In this document: piece after piece, positions 1 to 8,775 of the stretch
Layout of the letters: every line of letters begins with the position of its first letter
Position numbering within the stretch: the stretch's first letter is position 1
From: Chryseobacterium takakiae
GTDB lineage: Bacteria > Bacteroidota > Bacteroidia > Flavobacteriales > Weeksellaceae
DNA: 64,000 bases
Direction of reading: 5' to 3'
NCBI RefSeq assembly: GCF_900129385.1
Contig: NZ_FQVO01000013.1
Location: 1 to 64,000 of the forward strand
Notes under the pieces: model-generated
Database searches by the model: none
What the model saw: only the letters and a program-made list of their open reading frames with translations
What the model was told of the DNA's origin: nothing
Made by a program: the position numbers and the translations under genes

Positions 1-66
1 GCCATTTTCAATGATCGCAAAGAAAATTTCCAAAATAATTTGAATAACAATAATATCAAAAAATGA
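1..66 (+). CDS. 3' end of an unidentified CDS (partial)
   Basis: Frame 1 is open from the window edge to a TGA at 64-66 and gives 21 residues rich in Asn and Lys. A bidirectional hairpin terminator begins at the stop codon, as expected at the end of a gene. The piece is too short and too low in complexity to assign a family. It could also be chance open frame, but the position of the stop against the terminator supports a real gene end. Confidence 0.45.
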   Translation, partial: AIFNDRKENFQNNLNNNNIKK

Positions 67-96
67 AGCCGACTCGTGAAATGAGACGGCTTCTTT
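66..96. terminator. Bidirectional intrinsic terminator
   Basis: The arms AAGCCG and CGGCTT (67-92) enclose an inner CTC/GAG pairing and are followed by a T-rich run. It lies between the end of the partial gene at 1-66 and the convergent DoxX gene at 101-478. Confidence 0.75.
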
Positions 97-100
97 ATAT

Positions 101-478
101 TTATTCATCAGTAGATTTCAGTGCCCATGCTATCAAAGGAGCCTGCATAAAAAGCCTTGCAAATCTTTGATTATCGGTGTTTAATCCGAAAGAATCTCTT
201 CTGTTTTTATATTGGGCAATATTTCCTGGAAGTACCGCAGCAAAAAAGCCCGCTACAATTTTTCCCATTGTTTTCCGGTATTTTTTTGGGGTTACAATGA
301 CGGCTGTTCCCAATGCGATTTCCGCAATTCCGGAATAGACAACCGTATCATCTTTATCAAGAGGAACCCATTCGGGAACCTGTGCCTGAAATTCTTTTCT
401 TGCGAATGTAAGATGTCCGATTCCGGCTGTAATAAGAAATGCGCCGAGGGCAACTCTCGAAATGTTTTTCGTTTCCAT
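101..478 (-). CDS. DoxX-like small membrane protein
   Basis: A protein of about 125 residues with four hydrophobic segments. The N-terminal pattern (a helix, then GIGHLTF and a loop ending VPEWVP) is typical of DoxX/DoxD-like membrane proteins of Bacteroidota. The start chosen is the ATG at 476-478 (MET-K-N), 11 codons inside the longest frame, because the extra residues are not family-like. Its reaction is unknown; relatives are linked to quinone or redox chemistry. It is convergent with the upstream partial gene and transcribed divergently from scoA. A second, more distant DoxX-like protein is at 38645-39103. The family call is fairly secure, the function is not. Confidence 0.7.
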   Translation of the reverse strand: METKNISRVALGAFLITAGIGHLTFARKEFQAQVPEWVPLDKDDTVVYSGIAEIALGTAVIVTPKKYRKTMGKIVAGFFAAVLPGNIAQYKNRRDSFGLNTDNQRFARLFMQAPLIAWALKSTDE

Positions 479-645
479 AATAATAAATTTAAATGATAAA
501 AGGTGTAGCATACCTTAACCAAAATTCAGACCACGATCGGGAGTCTCGATATAATGCATTAGAGCATACTTCTTAAAAAATCACCCCTTCTTCTGAAATA
601 TGAGAAAAAGTATTAAATTTAAGCCAACAGAAAATCTAATATTTC

Positions 646-1347
646 ATGATAGATAAAAGAGTAAAAAATGCAAAGGAAGCCATCGAGGGAATTAAAGATG
701 GAATGACATTAATGCTGGGCGGATTCGGACTTTGCGGAATACCTGAAAACTCAATTAATGCGCTGGTAGAAAGTGATGTGAAAGATTTAACCTGTATTTC
801 AAACAATGCAGGAGTTGATGATTTCGGATTGGGATTATTGCTTCACAAAAGACAGATTAAAAAAATGATTTCTTCTTATGTGGGTGAAAATGCAGAGTTT
901 GAAAGACAGATGCTTTCGGGAGAACTGGAAGTGGAACTGACTCCCCAGGGAACTTTGGCGGAAAAATGCAGAGCGGCGCAGGCTGGAATTCCGGCTTTTT
1001 ACACTCCGGCAGGTTTTGGAACTGAAGTAGCGGAAGGAAAAGAAGTAAAAGATTTCAAAGGAAAACCTCACATTCTGGAATATGCTTATGAGGCAGATTT
1101 TTCAATTGTAAAAGCCTGGAAAGGCGATCATGCGGGAAACCTTATTTTTAAAGGATCTGCAAGAAATTTTAACCATCCGATGGCCGGAGCAGGAAAAATT
1201 ACCATCGCTGAGGTGGAAGAATTGGTAGAACCGGGAGCATTGGATCCCAACCAGATTCATATTCCGGGAATCATGATCCAGAGAATTTTCCAGGGAGAAA
1301 AGTTTGAAAAAAGAATTGAGCAGAGAACGGTTAGAAAAAGAGATTAA
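646..1347 (+). CDS. scoA: 3-oxoacid CoA-transferase, subunit A
   Basis: A protein of 233 residues, the normal length for the alpha subunit of succinyl-CoA:3-oxoacid CoA-transferase (COG1788). It moves CoA between succinyl-CoA and acetoacetate in ketone-body and short-chain keto-acid use, in the cytoplasm. The glycine-rich GGFGLCGIP at residues 25-33 is the family signature and binds CoA; the end contains the usual IHIPGI-x-I motif. The catalytic Glu is in the beta subunit, encoded here at 3409-4062 and separated by an opposite-strand ABC exporter, which is unusual because the two subunits are usually adjacent. Gene symbols atoD or pcaI would be alternatives; substrate choice cannot be read from the sequence. 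Confidence 0.9.
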   Translation: MIDKRVKNAKEAIEGIKDGMTLMLGGFGLCGIPENSINALVESDVKDLTCISNNAGVDDFGLGLLLHKRQIKKMISSYVGENAEFERQMLSGELEVELTPQGTLAEKCRAAQAGIPAFYTPAGFGTEVAEGKEVKDFKGKPHILEYAYEADFSIVKAWKGDHAGNLIFKGSARNFNHPMAGAGKITIAEVEELVEPGALDPNQIHIPGIMIQRIFQGEKFEKRIEQRTVRKRD

Positions 1348-1373
1348 TTTTTATCAGCTCTTTAAAAAATAAT

Positions 1374-1400
1374 ACCCCGAAATCAACTTTCGGGGTAACT
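1374..1400. terminator. Terminator after scoA
   Basis: Perfect 9-bp stem ACCCCGAAA/TTTCGGGGT with a 5-nt loop (1374-1396). A-rich and T-containing sequence on either side would let it serve both scoA and the convergent ABC gene. Confidence 0.8.
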
Positions 1401-1419
1401 TATTTATAGGGAGTCTAAT

Positions 1420-1447
1420 TGTCATTCTGAACAAAGTGAAGAATCTC
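1420..1447. repeat. Dispersed GTCATTCTGA...GAAGAATCT repeat
   Basis: A copy of the short dispersed element that begins GTCATTCTGA and ends GAAGAATCT. Related copies in this window are near 7541, 13404, 24071, 30771, 30914, 42870, 43231, 43343 and 48254, always between genes. Confidence 0.6.
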
Positions 1448-1492
1448 TCCACAATTATCTTCTAAACTTCCATCCTCCCGCTTCCATCTTAT

Positions 1493-3286
1493 CTACACTA
1501 AAGTTTTCCTCTCTCCAATCTGCTGCCTCCACATCGCATAATACAAGCCTTTTTCTTCAATAAGGTTAAGGTGAGAACCTGTTTCAACAATTTGTCCGCG
1601 TTCCAGAACAAAAATTCGGTCGGCGTGCATAATCGTGCTTAAACGGTGTGCAATAAGAACCGTAATTTGTTCCTTTTCTTTAGAAATTTCTTTAATGGTT
1701 GTGGTGATTTCCTCCTCTGTGATGCTGTCTAATGCAGAAGTGGCTTCATCAAAGATCAGCAAGTGAGGTTTTCTCAACAAGGCTCTGGCAATCGCTATTC
1801 GCTGTTTTTCGCCGCCGCTCAGTTTCAGCCCGCCTTCTCCGATAACCGTTTCTATTCCGTTTTCGGCACGTTCCAGAAGAGCCGTACAGCTGGATTTTTT
1901 TAAAGCCAACTGCAAATCTTCTTCCGTTGCGGAAGGATTCACAAACAAGAGATTCTCCTTTATGGTTCCCGCAAAAAGCTGGGTGTCCTGGGTCACAAAA
2001 CCGATCTGGTTTCTGAGTTCATCAAAATCAAACTCTTTACCGTCAATTTTATTATACAAAATAGAACCTTCCAAAGGTCTGTACAATCCAACAAGAAGTT
2101 TTACCAATGTACTTTTCCCGGAACCGCTCGGTCCTACAAAAGCAATTGTTTCACCGTTTTTCACATTGAACGAAATGGAATTCAATGCTTTATAATGAGC
2201 GGTCTGATGCTGGAAAGAAACATTTCGAAATTCAAGTTCTTCGATAGCTCCGATTTTCTTCGGCGTTAAAGGCTTAGGCTCAACTTCTTTTTTCATAACC
2301 CGGTCAAAGTTGTTTAGCGAAGCCTGTGCTTCACGGTAAGAAATGATGATATTCCCGATTTCCTGCATCGGCCCGAAAATAAAGAATCCATAAAACATTA
2401 ATGATAAATATTGTCCCGGAGTTACGATATTTTTGAAAATCAATAACAGTAAAGTAAAGGTAATGGTTTGCTGTAAAAAATTAACCAGCGTTCCCTGCAC
2501 AAAGCTTAGAGAACGGATACTTTTTACTTTTCTCAGTTCCAGATTAAGGATTTTATAAGTATTGTTGTTAAGACGCTCAACTTCCTGGCTGGTAAGTCCC
2601 AAACTTTTTACAATCTCAATATTCCTAAGGCTTTCCGTAGTACTTCCGGCAAGATTAGTGGTTTCTGTTACAATAGTTTTTTGGATGGTTTTAATTCTTT
2701 TGCTCAGTAAATTGGTCACTACTGCAATAAGGATAATCCCCACCACGTAAACCGGCATGATCGACCAGTGAAGGCGAATGGCGTACACCGAAACGAAGAT
2801 AATGCTCACCAGGATTCCAAAGAATACATTAATGAAATTATTGATAAATTTCACCGTATCTTCACGCACTTTCGTTAAAATCGAAAGGGTTTCACCACTT
2901 CTCTGATCTTCAAATTCCTGAAAAGGCAGGCGCATCGAATGTTTTAAGCCGTCGGTAAAAATTTTCGCACCAAACTTCTGAATAATTACATTCACCACAT
3001 AATCCTGGAAAGCTTTAGCAATACGGCTTATCATAGCAGTACCGATTAACAGTCCTAGAAAGTAGAAAACGCCATGATAAATATCAGTTCCGTACAGATA
3101 TTCATTCATATTTCTCGGAAGCGTTTTCTCTTTATCGAAAAAATTGGGATGCGTGACGAGCTTATCTAATATATTTCCGGTAATAGCGGGTGCAAATAGT
3201 GAAAAAACCTGATTAACAGAGGCTAAGAATAGTGAAATAATAATCAGCCATTTGTAAGGTTTAAGGTAGTGTAATAAAATTTTCAT
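1493..3286 (-). CDS. ABC exporter, fused permease and ATPase
   Basis: A half-transporter of 597 residues: six membrane segments in residues 1-320, then an ATPase domain. Walker A GPSGSGKST lies around residues 385-393 with the Lys near 391. The signature LSGGEKQR, Walker B LLIFDEATSALD and the H-loop IAHRLST follow in order. It belongs to the MsbA/multidrug exporter class and would act as a homodimer in the inner membrane; the substrate is not evident. It sits on the minus strand between the two CoA-transferase subunit genes, with a terminator on its 3' side and 122 bp of divergent spacer before scoB. The start ATG at 3284-3286 gives a typical N-terminus. Confidence 0.88.
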   Translation of the reverse strand: MKILLHYLKPYKWLIIISLFLASVNQVFSLFAPAITGNILDKLVTHPNFFDKEKTLPRNMNEYLYGTDIYHGVFYFLGLLIGTAMISRIAKAFQDYVVNVIIQKFGAKIFTDGLKHSMRLPFQEFEDQRSGETLSILTKVREDTVKFINNFINVFFGILVSIIFVSVYAIRLHWSIMPVYVVGIILIAVVTNLLSKRIKTIQKTIVTETTNLAGSTTESLRNIEIVKSLGLTSQEVERLNNNTYKILNLELRKVKSIRSLSFVQGTLVNFLQQTITFTLLLLIFKNIVTPGQYLSLMFYGFFIFGPMQEIGNIIISYREAQASLNNFDRVMKKEVEPKPLTPKKIGAIEELEFRNVSFQHQTAHYKALNSISFNVKNGETIAFVGPSGSGKSTLVKLLVGLYRPLEGSILYNKIDGKEFDFDELRNQIGFVTQDTQLFAGTIKENLLFVNPSATEEDLQLALKKSSCTALLERAENGIETVIGEGGLKLSGGEKQRIAIARALLRKPHLLIFDEATSALDSITEEEITTTIKEISKEKEQITVLIAHRLSTIMHADRIFVLERGQIVETGSHLNLIEEKGLYYAMWRQQIGERKTLV

Positions 3287-3408
3287 CGGTAAAATTAAAA
3301 GCCTACAAATTTACAACAAATTGACATTCAAAATATATCATAGGATAAGAAAGAAAGGTATTTTGTAATTCCATAAAAATGGCTAATTTGGCGGGATAAG
3401 ATTAAGCT

Positions 3409-4062
3409 ATGCTAACGAAAGAACAAATTGCACAAAGAATTTCCAGAGAAGTAAAAGACGGGTATTATGTAAACCTCGGAATTGGGATCCCGACATTGGT
3501 TGCCAATTACGTTCCGGAAAATCTTAATGTAGAATTTCAGAGTGAAAACGGAGTATTGGGAATGGGCCCGTTTCCTTATGAAGGAGAGGAAGATGCAGAC
3601 ATCATTAATGCCGGAAAACAGACGATTACGATTTTGGAAGGAGGATCATTCTTCGATTCTGCTTTCAGTTTCGGGATGATCAGAAGCAAAAAAGTAGACC
3701 TTACCATTCTTGGTGCGATGGAAGTTGCGGAGAACGGAGACATCGCCAACTGGAAAATTCCGGGAAAAATGGTGAAAGGAATGGGTGGTGCAATGGATCT
3801 GGTAGCTTCTGCGGAAAACATCATTGTTGCCATGATGCACGTTAACAAAGCCGGAGAAAGTAAAATACTGAAGAAATGTACCCTTCCTTTAACGGGGGTA
3901 AACTGTGTGAAAAGAGTGGTAACCGAATTAGCTGTGCTGGATGTAACGCCCGCTGGTTTCAAACTGATCGAAAGAGCTCCCGGAGTTTCCGTAGAACATA
4001 TCATTAAATCTACAGAAGCCGATCTCATTGTAGAAGGAGAAATTCCTGAAATGCAGTTTTAA
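3409..4062 (+). CDS. scoB: 3-oxoacid CoA-transferase, subunit B
   Basis: A protein of 217 residues, full length for the beta subunit (COG2057). NLGIGIPT near residue 22 and SENGVLG at 45-51 are diagnostic. Glu46 in SENG matches the catalytic glutamate that forms the enzyme-CoA thioester in this family. It would form an A2B2 enzyme with the product of 646-1347. The promoter region is the 122-bp spacer shared with the divergent ABC exporter. A terminator follows at 4072. The pairing with ScoA is inferred from family and proximity; there is no second alpha-subunit gene in the window. Confidence 0.9.
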   Translation: MLTKEQIAQRISREVKDGYYVNLGIGIPTLVANYVPENLNVEFQSENGVLGMGPFPYEGEEDADIINAGKQTITILEGGSFFDSAFSFGMIRSKKVDLTILGAMEVAENGDIANWKIPGKMVKGMGGAMDLVASAENIIVAMMHVNKAGESKILKKCTLPLTGVNCVKRVVTELAVLDVTPAGFKLIERAPGVSVEHIIKSTEADLIVEGEIPEMQF

Positions 4063-4071
4063 ATAAATACA

Positions 4072-4098
4072 AACCTTGTCCGCCGACAAGGTTTTTTT
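4072..4098 (+). terminator. Terminator after scoB
   Basis: Perfect 9-bp stem AACCTTGTC/GACAAGGTT with loop CGCC, followed by T7. Confidence 0.9.
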
Positions 4099-4148
4099 AT
4101 TGAAATATTTAACATCTCGTAATAAAAAACTGACATGGGAAATCGCAG

Positions 4149-4319
4149 CGTTAAGAAAATTAAAATTAATCCGTCAATAAATTCCCACTGTTCGAAGCGC
4201 GATACAAAATTGAACCGAAGAACAAATTTCGAGTTATGCAAGTTTTGGGAATTTTAGGATTAATTTTAATTTTAGCGAAGAGTTCCAAGTCTTGAACTTT
4301 TGTTTCTTTTATTTCAAGA
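4149..4319. repeat. Long inverted-repeat element in scoB-hexosaminidase gap
   Basis: The 385-bp gap 4063-4447 holds no gene. It contains a perfect 17-bp inverted repeat, AAAATTAAAATTAATCC at 4156-4172 against its complement at 4257-4273. Inside it is a second pair (AAATTCCCA/TGGGAATTT). Just downstream are TCTTGAA (4290-4296) and TTCAAGA (4313-4319) flanking TTGTTTCTTTT. The nesting suggests a folded, MITE-like or REP-like element. No coding capacity was seen. Confidence 0.6.
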
Positions 4320-4447
4320 CAAAAGAAATTAGTTAATTTATCTGCCATTTTCCACTTTAAAAGTTAAATATTTTAAGATTTAATAAATTAAATAACATAT
4401 TAAATTTCAGAAAATAAGTATATTCGCCTAAATCTTAAACTCACAAA

Positions 4448-6709
4448 ATGCAGCGTTTCTTACTGGTGTTTTATGTATTATTTTCAAGTCTGTTTTTCAC
4501 TCAAACTAGATTAAATTTAATTCCTTATCCGCAAAAAATTGAACTTCAGAAAGGAGAATTTATCATTCCTGAAACTTTTATATTAAGTGGAAATCTTCCT
4601 CAAAAAGAAACGGATTATTTAAAAAAACGATTGAGTTCAGTTTTAAAATTTGAAAATAGAGTAAAAGGAGGAGGAATTCAGCTTGAGAATTCTTCGATTC
4701 CTGCAACTGCTTTAATGAATGATCAGCAAAGGGATAAATATATTTTAGAAATTTCACCTAAGTATATTCATATTAAATCCGTAACGAATTGTGGATATTT
4801 TCTCGCCCTTCAGACTCTTATTCAGCTATTGGAACAATACAAAGATTCAGGGAAAATCCCTTCCATGAAAATTGAAGATGAACCCAAATTCGCCTGGCGC
4901 GGAATGCACCTCGACGTTTCCAGACATTTTTTTACTGTTAAAGAAGTGAAACAATACATCGATTATCTGGCCATGTACAAACTGAATACGTTTCACTGGC
5001 ATTTAACGGACGATCAGGGTTGGAGAATTGAAATTAAAAAATACCCGAAATTAACGCAAATCGGTTCAAAACGCAAGGAATCGATGATCGGTGCTTACGT
5101 GGACAATACTTTCGATGGAAAACCATACGGACCTTATTTTTATACTCAGGATCAGATTAAAGAAGTGGTAAAATACGCACAGGAAAGACATATTACCATA
5201 GTTCCCGAAATTGAAATGCCGGGTCACGCTTTAGCTGCACTTTCTGCCTATCCGGAATTGGCCTGTACAAAAGGGCCTTTTGAGCCGGCAACAAAATGGG
5301 GCGTTTTTGATGATGTTTTCTGTCCGAAAGAGGAAACTTTTACATTTTTGGAAAACGTTCTGGATGAGGTAATTCGGCTTTTTCCTTCACAGTATATCCA
5401 CATCGGTGGAGATGAATGCCCGAAAACAAGATGGAAAGAATGCGCGCACTGCCAGGAATTAATCAAAAAAAATAACCTGAAAGATGAACACGGGCTTCAA
5501 AGCTATTTTATCAAAAAAATTGAAAAATATGTAAATTCTAAAGGCCGCAAAATTATCGGATGGGATGAAATTCTTGAGGGCGGATTGGCACCAAATGCTG
5601 CCGTAATGAGCTGGACCGGAATTAAAGGCGGTGTGGAAGCTGCCAAAACAGGACATTTTGCGGTTATGACGCCAGGGTCTTACTGTTATTTCGATCATTA
5701 TCAGGGGGATCCTGCAACAGAACCGAATGCCTTCGGAGGCTTTACGCCTCTCGATAAAGTCTATTCTTACAATCCAATTCCGGCTGAACTGAATGCTGAA
5801 CAATCAAAGTATATTTTAGGCGTTCAGGCAAATTTATGGACAGAATATATTCTGGATTTCAAACAGGTTCAGTATATGATTTTCCCTAGATTATTCGCTC
5901 TTTCTGAAGTTGGTTGGGGAACCGCTGATCCTGAAAATTATAAAGAATTTGAAGGAAGAGTAATTCATGAATTTAAAAATCTTGACAAATTAGGTGTTAA
6001 TTATGCAAAAAGCATTTACAATGTTTCAGGTAAAGTAATTCCTTCTGAAAATGGCGTCGCTTACGAACTTTCGACTTCACAGGATCAAAACGGAATCCGC
6101 TATACTTTAAATGGCAAAGATCCTGAAGCGAATGCTTCAATTTACAAAAATCCTGTTCCGGTTTCAAAATCAATGACCATTAAATCGGCGTATTTTGAAA
6201 ACGCACAACTAAAAAGTGCAATATCCTCACAAAGTTTTACCATATCGAAGACAACAGGAAAGAAAATTATGCTAGAAGAACAACCGAGCGAAAATTATTC
6301 ATTCGGAGGTGCTTTTACATTGGTCGACGGAATTACAGGAAATCAGAGGCAGCTGGGCAAAACATGGCTCGGATTTCAGGGAAAAGATGTGGTGGCAACC
6401 ATAGATTTCGGACAGAAAATTCAGTTCTCGGAAATTTATTTCAATACACTGGATAATAAAGGAAGCTGGATTCATTTTGCAAAATCGGCTCAGATTTTTA
6501 TATCTGATAACGGAACAGATTTTAAACTGATCAAAGAAATCGCAAAAGACGAAATCCTTTCAGCAAAAGGTAAAATCAGGCTGAATGTAGGAGATCAGAA
6601 TGTCAAATATTTGAAAGTCAGAATTGAAAATGCAGGAATTATTCCGGCAGGAAATCCCGGGGCAGATTCAAAAGCATGGCTTTTTGTAGATGAAATTGGC
6701 GTAAATTAG
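4448..6709 (+). CDS. Beta-N-acetylhexosaminidase, GH20
   Basis: A secreted enzyme of 753 residues that would release terminal GlcNAc or GalNAc from glycans. It has a hydrophobic signal peptide (residues 1-18), a GH20b N-terminal domain (about 22-145), then the GH20 barrel from WRGMHLD (about 150). HWHLTDDQGW lies near 184, and the catalytic pair Asp322-Glu323 is in HIGGDECPK. A chitobiase-type C-terminal domain (about 530-615) and an F5/8-type C carbohydrate-binding domain (about 625-753) follow. No T9SS sorting domain is seen. With glycosylasparaginase (11615) and beta-mannosidase (13519) it would help degrade N-linked glycans. A following Crp-type gene begins 19 bp downstream and may be co-transcribed. 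Confidence 0.93.
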   Translation: MQRFLLVFYVLFSSLFFTQTRLNLIPYPQKIELQKGEFIIPETFILSGNLPQKETDYLKKRLSSVLKFENRVKGGGIQLENSSIPATALMNDQQRDKYILEISPKYIHIKSVTNCGYFLALQTLIQLLEQYKDSGKIPSMKIEDEPKFAWRGMHLDVSRHFFTVKEVKQYIDYLAMYKLNTFHWHLTDDQGWRIEIKKYPKLTQIGSKRKESMIGAYVDNTFDGKPYGPYFYTQDQIKEVVKYAQERHITIVPEIEMPGHALAALSAYPELACTKGPFEPATKWGVFDDVFCPKEETFTFLENVLDEVIRLFPSQYIHIGGDECPKTRWKECAHCQELIKKNNLKDEHGLQSYFIKKIEKYVNSKGRKIIGWDEILEGGLAPNAAVMSWTGIKGGVEAAKTGHFAVMTPGSYCYFDHYQGDPATEPNAFGGFTPLDKVYSYNPIPAELNAEQSKYILGVQANLWTEYILDFKQVQYMIFPRLFALSEVGWGTADPENYKEFEGRVIHEFKNLDKLGVNYAKSIYNVSGKVIPSENGVAYELSTSQDQNGIRYTLNGKDPEANASIYKNPVPVSKSMTIKSAYFENAQLKSAISSQSFTISKTTGKKIMLEEQPSENYSFGGAFTLVDGITGNQRQLGKTWLGFQGKDVVATIDFGQKIQFSEIYFNTLDNKGSWIHFAKSAQIFISDNGTDFKLIKEIAKDEILSAKGKIRLNVGDQNVKYLKVRIENAGIIPAGNPGADSKAWLFVDEIGVN

Positions 6710-6728
6710 CACTAGAAATTTTTAAAGT

Positions 6729-7361
6729 ATGCAGGATTCGGTGCTCTCTTCAGAATTTATGTCTTCACCTGAACTGGTGGAAAAACTTTACCAATATGGA
6801 GTTACAAAAAACTATCATGAAGGCGATGTTATTTTAGATGAAAACACTTCCATCCGCTCAATTCCTATTGTGATGAGGGGAATGCTGAAAGTCATCCGGA
6901 CCGAAGAAGACGGCCGGGAAATTCTTCTGTATTACATCAAAGCGGGAGAAAGCTGTATCATGTCTTTTCTGGGCGGAATGCACAATGAAAAGAGCATCGT
7001 AAAAGCCGAAGTGGAAGAAGATACAGAAATTCTGTTTTTACCTGTAGACAAAGTTTCTTTATTTATCAAAGAATATCCGGAATGGCTGGATTATATTTTC
7101 AGACTGTATCATAAACGCTTTGAAGAACTTCTGGATATTATCAACGCCATCGCTTTCAAAAAAGTGGATGAACGGCTGCTGAATCTTCTTCACAAGAAAT
7201 CCGAAATTCTTCATTCAAAAACAATTGTTGTTACCCATGAACAACTTGCCAATGAGCTGGGAACGGCAAGAGTGGTGGTCTCCCGATTGCTGAAACAGCT
7301 GGAAGATGCCGGGAAACTTCAGCTTGGAAGAAATAAAATTACCATTTTAGAAGATATTTAA
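6729..7361 (+). CDS. Crp/Fnr family regulator, likely of the sulfur locus
   Basis: A DNA-binding regulator of 210 residues with an N-terminal cyclic-nucleotide-type sensor barrel (about 20-125), a dimerisation helix (about 125-150) and a winged HTH near the end (THEQLANELGTARVVVSRLL, about residues 165-187). There is no Fnr-type Cys cluster at the N-terminus, so it is not an obvious iron-sulfur sensor, and the effector is unknown. It stands directly before a TauE exporter, a persulfide dioxygenase and YeeE proteins. It is the natural candidate to bind the identical motifs at 7672-7697 and 8776-8801. The regulatory assignment is inference. Confidence 0.87.
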   Translation: MQDSVLSSEFMSSPELVEKLYQYGVTKNYHEGDVILDENTSIRSIPIVMRGMLKVIRTEEDGREILLYYIKAGESCIMSFLGGMHNEKSIVKAEVEEDTEILFLPVDKVSLFIKEYPEWLDYIFRLYHKRFEELLDIINAIAFKKVDERLLNLLHKKSEILHSKTIVVTHEQLANELGTARVVVSRLLKQLEDAGKLQLGRNKITILEDI

Positions 7362-7671
7362 AACTTTTTTAGCGGCTTTGCTGAGTGTAATATGAAGGTT
7401 TATAAACGTAGTTCAGCATTTAATGTACTTCCATGAATCTCTTTGCGTACTTATCTAAGTGAAACGGCTTTGCGAACTTAAAAAACTGTTAGTAGTCAAA
7501 AATCCTCGAGGCTTTTGCGTTAAAAAAATATTTTGGAATCAAGATGCTTCCAGCATGACAATCTGCTGATAAAGTAACGGCTTTTAACCTTTGCTGAGTG
7601 AAACGCCTTTGCGAACTTAAAAAACAGTTAGTAGTCAAAAAAAATCTTAGCGGACTTTGCGTTAAAAAAAA
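7362..7671. repeat. Two copies of the CTTTGCG intergenic repeat
   Basis: This gap has no gene. Copies at 7441-7527 and 7588-7670 share the order CTTTGCTGAG or CTTTGCG, AAACGCCTTTGCGAACTTAAAAA, AGTAGTCAAAA, and a final CTTTGCGTTAAAA. A fragment of the dispersed GTCAT-type repeat is at 7541-7562 in reverse. Other family copies lie at 8690, 33527, 35938, 43560, 43884 and 44036. Confidence 0.7.
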
Positions 7672-7721
7672 CCTTCTGTAACAAAAGTAACTGTACATCT
7701 TTTCCGATATATTCAATTTTG
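7672..7721 (+). promoter_or_regulatory. Putative activator site plus -7 element before TauE gene
   Basis: The block CCTTCTGTAACAAAAGTA followed by ACTGTACA (7672-7697) is repeated upstream of the dioxygenase gene with one base change. A -7-like element CAATTTTG (7714-7721; consensus TAnnTTTG) starts 42 bp after the block start. There is no TTG at the -33 position, as expected for an activator-dependent promoter. The ATG of the gene is at 7739. The GTAAC-aaaa-GTAAC core is a near-palindrome suited to a Crp/Fnr dimer. Confidence 0.6.
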
Positions 7722-7738
7722 CAATTAAAGTTGAGAAA

Positions 7739-8533
7739 ATGGAAATTTTTGGATATATCGCATCAGTTTTAATAGGGATTTCACTAGGATTAATCGGCGG
7801 TGGCGGCAGCATTCTTACCGTTCCCGTGTTGGTTTATCTTTTTGGATTAGATGCCTTTCTCGCAACAGAATATTCCCTTTTTATTGTCGGAATCAGCAGT
7901 GTTGTCGGTTCGGTTTCGTACTTCAAAGAAGGATTGGTACATTTTAAGACAGCTTTTGTTTTCGGGATTCCTTCCATTATTTCTATTTTTCTTACACGTT
8001 ATTATATTTTACCTTTAATTCCTGATAACGTATTCATAATCAGAAATTTTTTAATGACGAAAGATATTCTGTTGCTTTTGATTTTTGCAGGATTAATGAT
8101 TCTCGCTTCCTACAAAATGATCAGGAAAAGTACAGCATCTCAGAACGAAAACCGGGATTTTCAAAAGAACAGCATTCTTTTGGCAGCCGGAGAAGGCTCA
8201 GTTGTCGGAATACTGACAGGTTTAGTTGGAGCCGGAGGCGGATTTATGATCATTCCCGCACTTGTTAACCTCCTCAAAACCCCGATGAAAGTTGCTGTCG
8301 GAACTTCCCTTGTTATCATTTCCCTTAATTCCCTCATCGGATTTTTCTCATCAATGCACAATGCTGTAATCGACTGGAAATTGTTGACAAGCATCTCTTC
8401 CATTGCCGTGATAGGAATAATAATAGGCTCACAATTATCCAAAAAAATTGACGGAAAAAAGCTTAAACCAGCTTTCGGATGGTTTATTCTCGTGATGGGA
8501 ATTTACATTATCATGAAAGAAGTTTTCTTTTAA
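7739..8533 (+). CDS. TauE/SafE family sulfite/sulfur-compound exporter
   Basis: An integral membrane protein of 264 residues with about eight hydrophobic segments and the duplicated glycine-rich repeat of the family (LGLIGGGGSILTVP near the start, GLVGAGGGFMIIPAL near residue 160). Relatives export sulfite, sulfoacetate or related sulfur anions across the inner membrane. The next gene makes a persulfide dioxygenase that yields sulfite, so sulfite efflux fits the context. It has its own promoter with the shared motif at 7672. Substrate is inferred from neighbours only. Confidence 0.85.
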   Translation: MEIFGYIASVLIGISLGLIGGGGSILTVPVLVYLFGLDAFLATEYSLFIVGISSVVGSVSYFKEGLVHFKTAFVFGIPSIISIFLTRYYILPLIPDNVFIIRNFLMTKDILLLLIFAGLMILASYKMIRKSTASQNENRDFQKNSILLAAGEGSVVGILTGLVGAGGGFMIIPALVNLLKTPMKVAVGTSLVIISLNSLIGFFSSMHNAVIDWKLLTSISSIAVIGIIIGSQLSKKIDGKKLKPAFGWFILVMGIYIIMKEVFF

Positions 8534-8577
8534 TCTGAGCAGCTTTATCCGTCTGTAGTTTATCCTGAGTTTATCGA

Positions 8578-8632
8578 AGGTTTCCCAATCTTGTTTTGTA
8601 AAAAACAAAAGAGCTCCACTCAGGTCGGGCTG
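8578..8632 (+). repeat. Degraded copy of flavobacterial hairpin element
   Basis: In the gap 8534-8861, GGTTTCCC, a small hairpin TTGTTTTGTAAAAAACAA and AAAGAGCTCCACTCAGGTCGGG appear in the same order as the better-preserved elements at 41299 and 43081. A shortened CTTTGCG-type repeat follows at about 8690-8775. No gene was seen in this gap. Confidence 0.4.
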
Positions 8633-8775
8633 CGAGAGATTCGGTGGTGAAAAAAAGATGTCAAAGCTTTTAAAATACCATAAAATAAAATCTTTTATAA
8701 GCATTAGCAGCTTTGTGAAACTCAAAAACATAGTAGTAAAAAACCTTAGTGGTCCTGGTGTTCAAAAATAAAATC

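Noticed and set aside
3576..4028. 150-codon frame on the minus strand inside scoB
   Set aside because: It is fully antisense to a conserved, full-length CoA-transferase subunit and shows no family motifs.
4193..4240. GTTCGAA-containing stretch considered as a tRNA T-arm
   Set aside because: No acceptor stem, anticodon arm or CCA-compatible fold could be drawn; it belongs to an inverted-repeat element.
7489..7812. 107-codon minus-strand frame in the gap before the TauE gene
   Set aside because: It is made of the complement of dispersed repeats and overlaps the conserved TauE start.
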